This document shows positions 62,723 to 64,000 of a DNA stretch of 64,000 bases, in pieces. The notes below the pieces were generated by a model. The model had not been told where the DNA came from, made no database searches, and saw only the letters and a program-made list of their open reading frames with translations. Both the position numbers and the translations under genes were made by a program. Each line of letters starts with the position of its first letter. Within the stretch, counting starts at the first letter, position 1. Origin of the DNA: Isochrysis galbana (lineage: Eukaryota; Haptophyta; Isochrysidales; Isochrysidaceae); contig CM030938.1 of the NCBI GenBank assembly GCA_018136815.1, positions 3,422,112 through 3,486,111 of the forward strand. The letters are read 5' to 3'.

Positions 62723-64000
62723 CTATGTATCAATATCACCCGACACAATCGCCAAAAATAGCGGCGCGTCAAGGTGCAATTTGCCGTCGCCCATTGTTTC
62801 TCGATGTGACAAGTTCTTCCTCGCCATCGACCGGAACAGTGCTGTAGCAGCATGCATTCCCATGTGCACTCCCGGCCATGACTGCATTGCGTCAACAAAT
62901 TGCTGTTGATCCAAGCGGCCGCCGGCTGAATCATCAGCCTCGCGGCTGCGGACCATTGCATTTGCCAATGCGTCTCTTAGGGTGAGCTTCGCCTGCTCGT
63001 CTCGGCCAACAGCGTTGCAGACAAAGGCAAGTGCACGCCGCGGGTCTGCGCTCGGAAAGCGGTCCAGCCTCTTTTCCATGTAGCCTAGCGAAGCCTCATC
63101 CGCACTCGTGAGCAAGAAGTTGAAACCGTTCACACGGATTTCGCCGCCGAGTTTGAGCTCCCCCTCGTTCGAGAAACAAGTGTTGCGCACTACCAAGCCG
63201 GCCGTATGGCCGGCGCAGGCCAGAGCGCGGGCCGAGATCCTACGCTCTACGACATCGTACATCAGCTTAAACTGTTGGATTAGACTCTCACCACGGCCGA
63301 CCCCAATGCTGCATACCTTCCCATCGGCTTTCTGATGCGATGACTCGGCGAGGATCGCATCAAAGCAAATGCAGCCGCCTGGGGGCAATTCTTGCGCATC
63401 TCTTTCGCGCTCTTTCTCGTAGAAAGCTCGGTTCGTGACTCGCACGTCGGACGAGGTCTTCCCGGGAGCAATAGGACCGTCGTCAGCCCATGCCGCCCGT
63501 GGTTTAGAGCGAATGGTTGGTTGTGCACCAAAATCAGAAAGGGCACCTCCGCCTCCTGCTGTTCGATTGAATTCGCTCAAGTTGTCTCCCATGTGTATGC
63601 CGTACAACTGCCAAGCGATCTCACGCGTGTCGCTGTCGCACGCGACAACGAGCATCCGTCGTCCCAGCACCTCTACGTACTCTCCCACCCTCAAATCCAT
63701 TGGGCGTATGTAGAGCTCAGAGCTGTCCGGGCCATCACCTTCCATACCGTCGTCGCCTTTGTCCCCGTTTGCTAGGGCGCCAGTTGAAGGACGCAAACTA
63801 TTGGCGCTAGCACTAGGCTTTGTGATTATGGCGGATGAAGCAATATTGTGAAATGTGGGGCTCGTCTCGCGCAGTGCGTCAGGTCGCTTGGGTATCTGTT
63901 GCCGTGAACACAGCCGGCCCCCGAACTCGTCCCCAGAATTAAGTGGAAGTTCCTCAACGACGCTTGCGGTGTCGTCCTCGCAAAAGTAAGTTAGAATGAA
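62723..64000 (-). CDS. EFHC-like DM10-domain axonemal protein (5' part outside the window)
   Basis: The minus-strand frame is open from the window edge (64000) to a stop at 62723, about 425 codons without an intron. The edge piece FILTYFCEDDTASVVEE, then LNSGDEFGGRL, is the C-terminal half of one DM10 domain. A complete-looking DM10 start follows (LYIRPMDLRVGEYVEVLGRRMLVVACDSDTREI). The C-terminal third is helical, with FDAILAES, RNTCFSNEGELKLGGEI and an EF-hand-like but degenerate end. DM10 domains occur in EFHC1/Rib72-type microtubule inner proteins of doublet microtubules and in some NDK7 proteins. The missing 5' end should hold at least one more DM10 domain. No NDK domain is seen, so EFHC-type is preferred. 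Confidence 0.82.
   Translation of the reverse strand, partial: FILTYFCEDDTASVVEELPLNSGDEFGGRLCSRQQIPKRPDALRETSPTFHNIASSAIITKPSASANSLRPSTGALANGDKGDDGMEGDGPDSSELYIRPMDLRVGEYVEVLGRRMLVVACDSDTREIAWQLYGIHMGDNLSEFNRTAGGGGALSDFGAQPTIRSKPRAAWADDGPIAPGKTSSDVRVTNRAFYEKERERDAQELPPGGCICFDAILAESSHQKADGKVCSIGVGRGESLIQQFKLMYDVVERRISARALACAGHTAGLVVRNTCFSNEGELKLGGEIRVNGFNFLLTSADEASLGYMEKRLDRFPSADPRRALAFVCNAVGRDEQAKLTLRDALANAMVRSREADDSAGGRLDQQQFVDAMQSWPGVHMGMHAATALFRSMARKNLSHRETMGDGKLHLDAPLFLAIVSGDIDT

Overview
The window is nuclear DNA from a unicellular, flagellated eukaryote. The evidence is spliceosomal introns (GT-AG plus several GC-AG), a NOP58, a V-ATPase G subunit, a URI prefoldin, an SHPRH-type helicase, three centriole or flagellum genes (SSNA1/DIP13, CEP41, an EFHC-type DM10 protein) and a plant/alga-type calcium-dependent protein kinase. 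High GC content, long CT/GA tracts, CDPK architecture and GC-AG introns would suit a haptophyte or another secondary-plastid alga. That placement is inference; no rRNA or organelle marker is present. One 100-base N run (21771-21870) is an assembly gap.

Layout. 0-4 kb: a truncated LTR, a coding remnant, and an unknown protein. 4-7 kb: a spliced CAMK-like kinase. 7-11 kb: LINE and hAT remnants plus dispersed repeats. 11.5-15 kb: SSNA1 and V-ATPase G, separated by 1.5 kb of CT/GA/G tracts. 15.6-18.5 kb: a leucine-rich-repeat ORF and an AT-rich foreign-looking ORF. 20-27 kb: NOP58 and SHPRH, both on the minus strand, with the gap between them. 27-30 kb: a structured dispersed repeat and an uncertain ORF. 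30-38 kb: CEP41, URI1, a NEK kinase and an organelle-type 5'-3' exonuclease. 39-43 kb: repeat fragments and a solo LTR. 43-46.5 kb: a ten-exon CDPK. 48-49 kb: small gene starts. 49.2-61.7 kb: one 12.5-kb Ty3/gypsy chromovirus-like retrotransposon. 62.7-64 kb: the 3' part of an EFHC-like gene.

The retrotransposon is the most interesting object. It lies on the minus strand between 5-bp target duplications (GTAGA). Gag and Pol share one reading frame and are separated by a single UAG. The Pol polyprotein carries, upstream of its protease, a domain that reads as a phage/giant-virus-type DNA methyltransferase-like module. Protease, RT, RNase H, integrase and chromodomain follow without a frameshift. 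Its 5' LTR lacks about 270 bp at the gag-facing end, which probably removed the primer-binding site. A solo LTR of the same family, with both termini and its own target duplication, lies at 40.1-41.0 kb.

Other patterns not explained by genes: three promoter-like clusters built from an octamer AAANACAG, with N nearly constant within a locus but different between loci; dispersed repeats whose hairpins show compensatory changes, one pair swapping a GCGA loop for a UUCG loop; and pyrimidine-rich leaders on the coding strand ahead of many genes.
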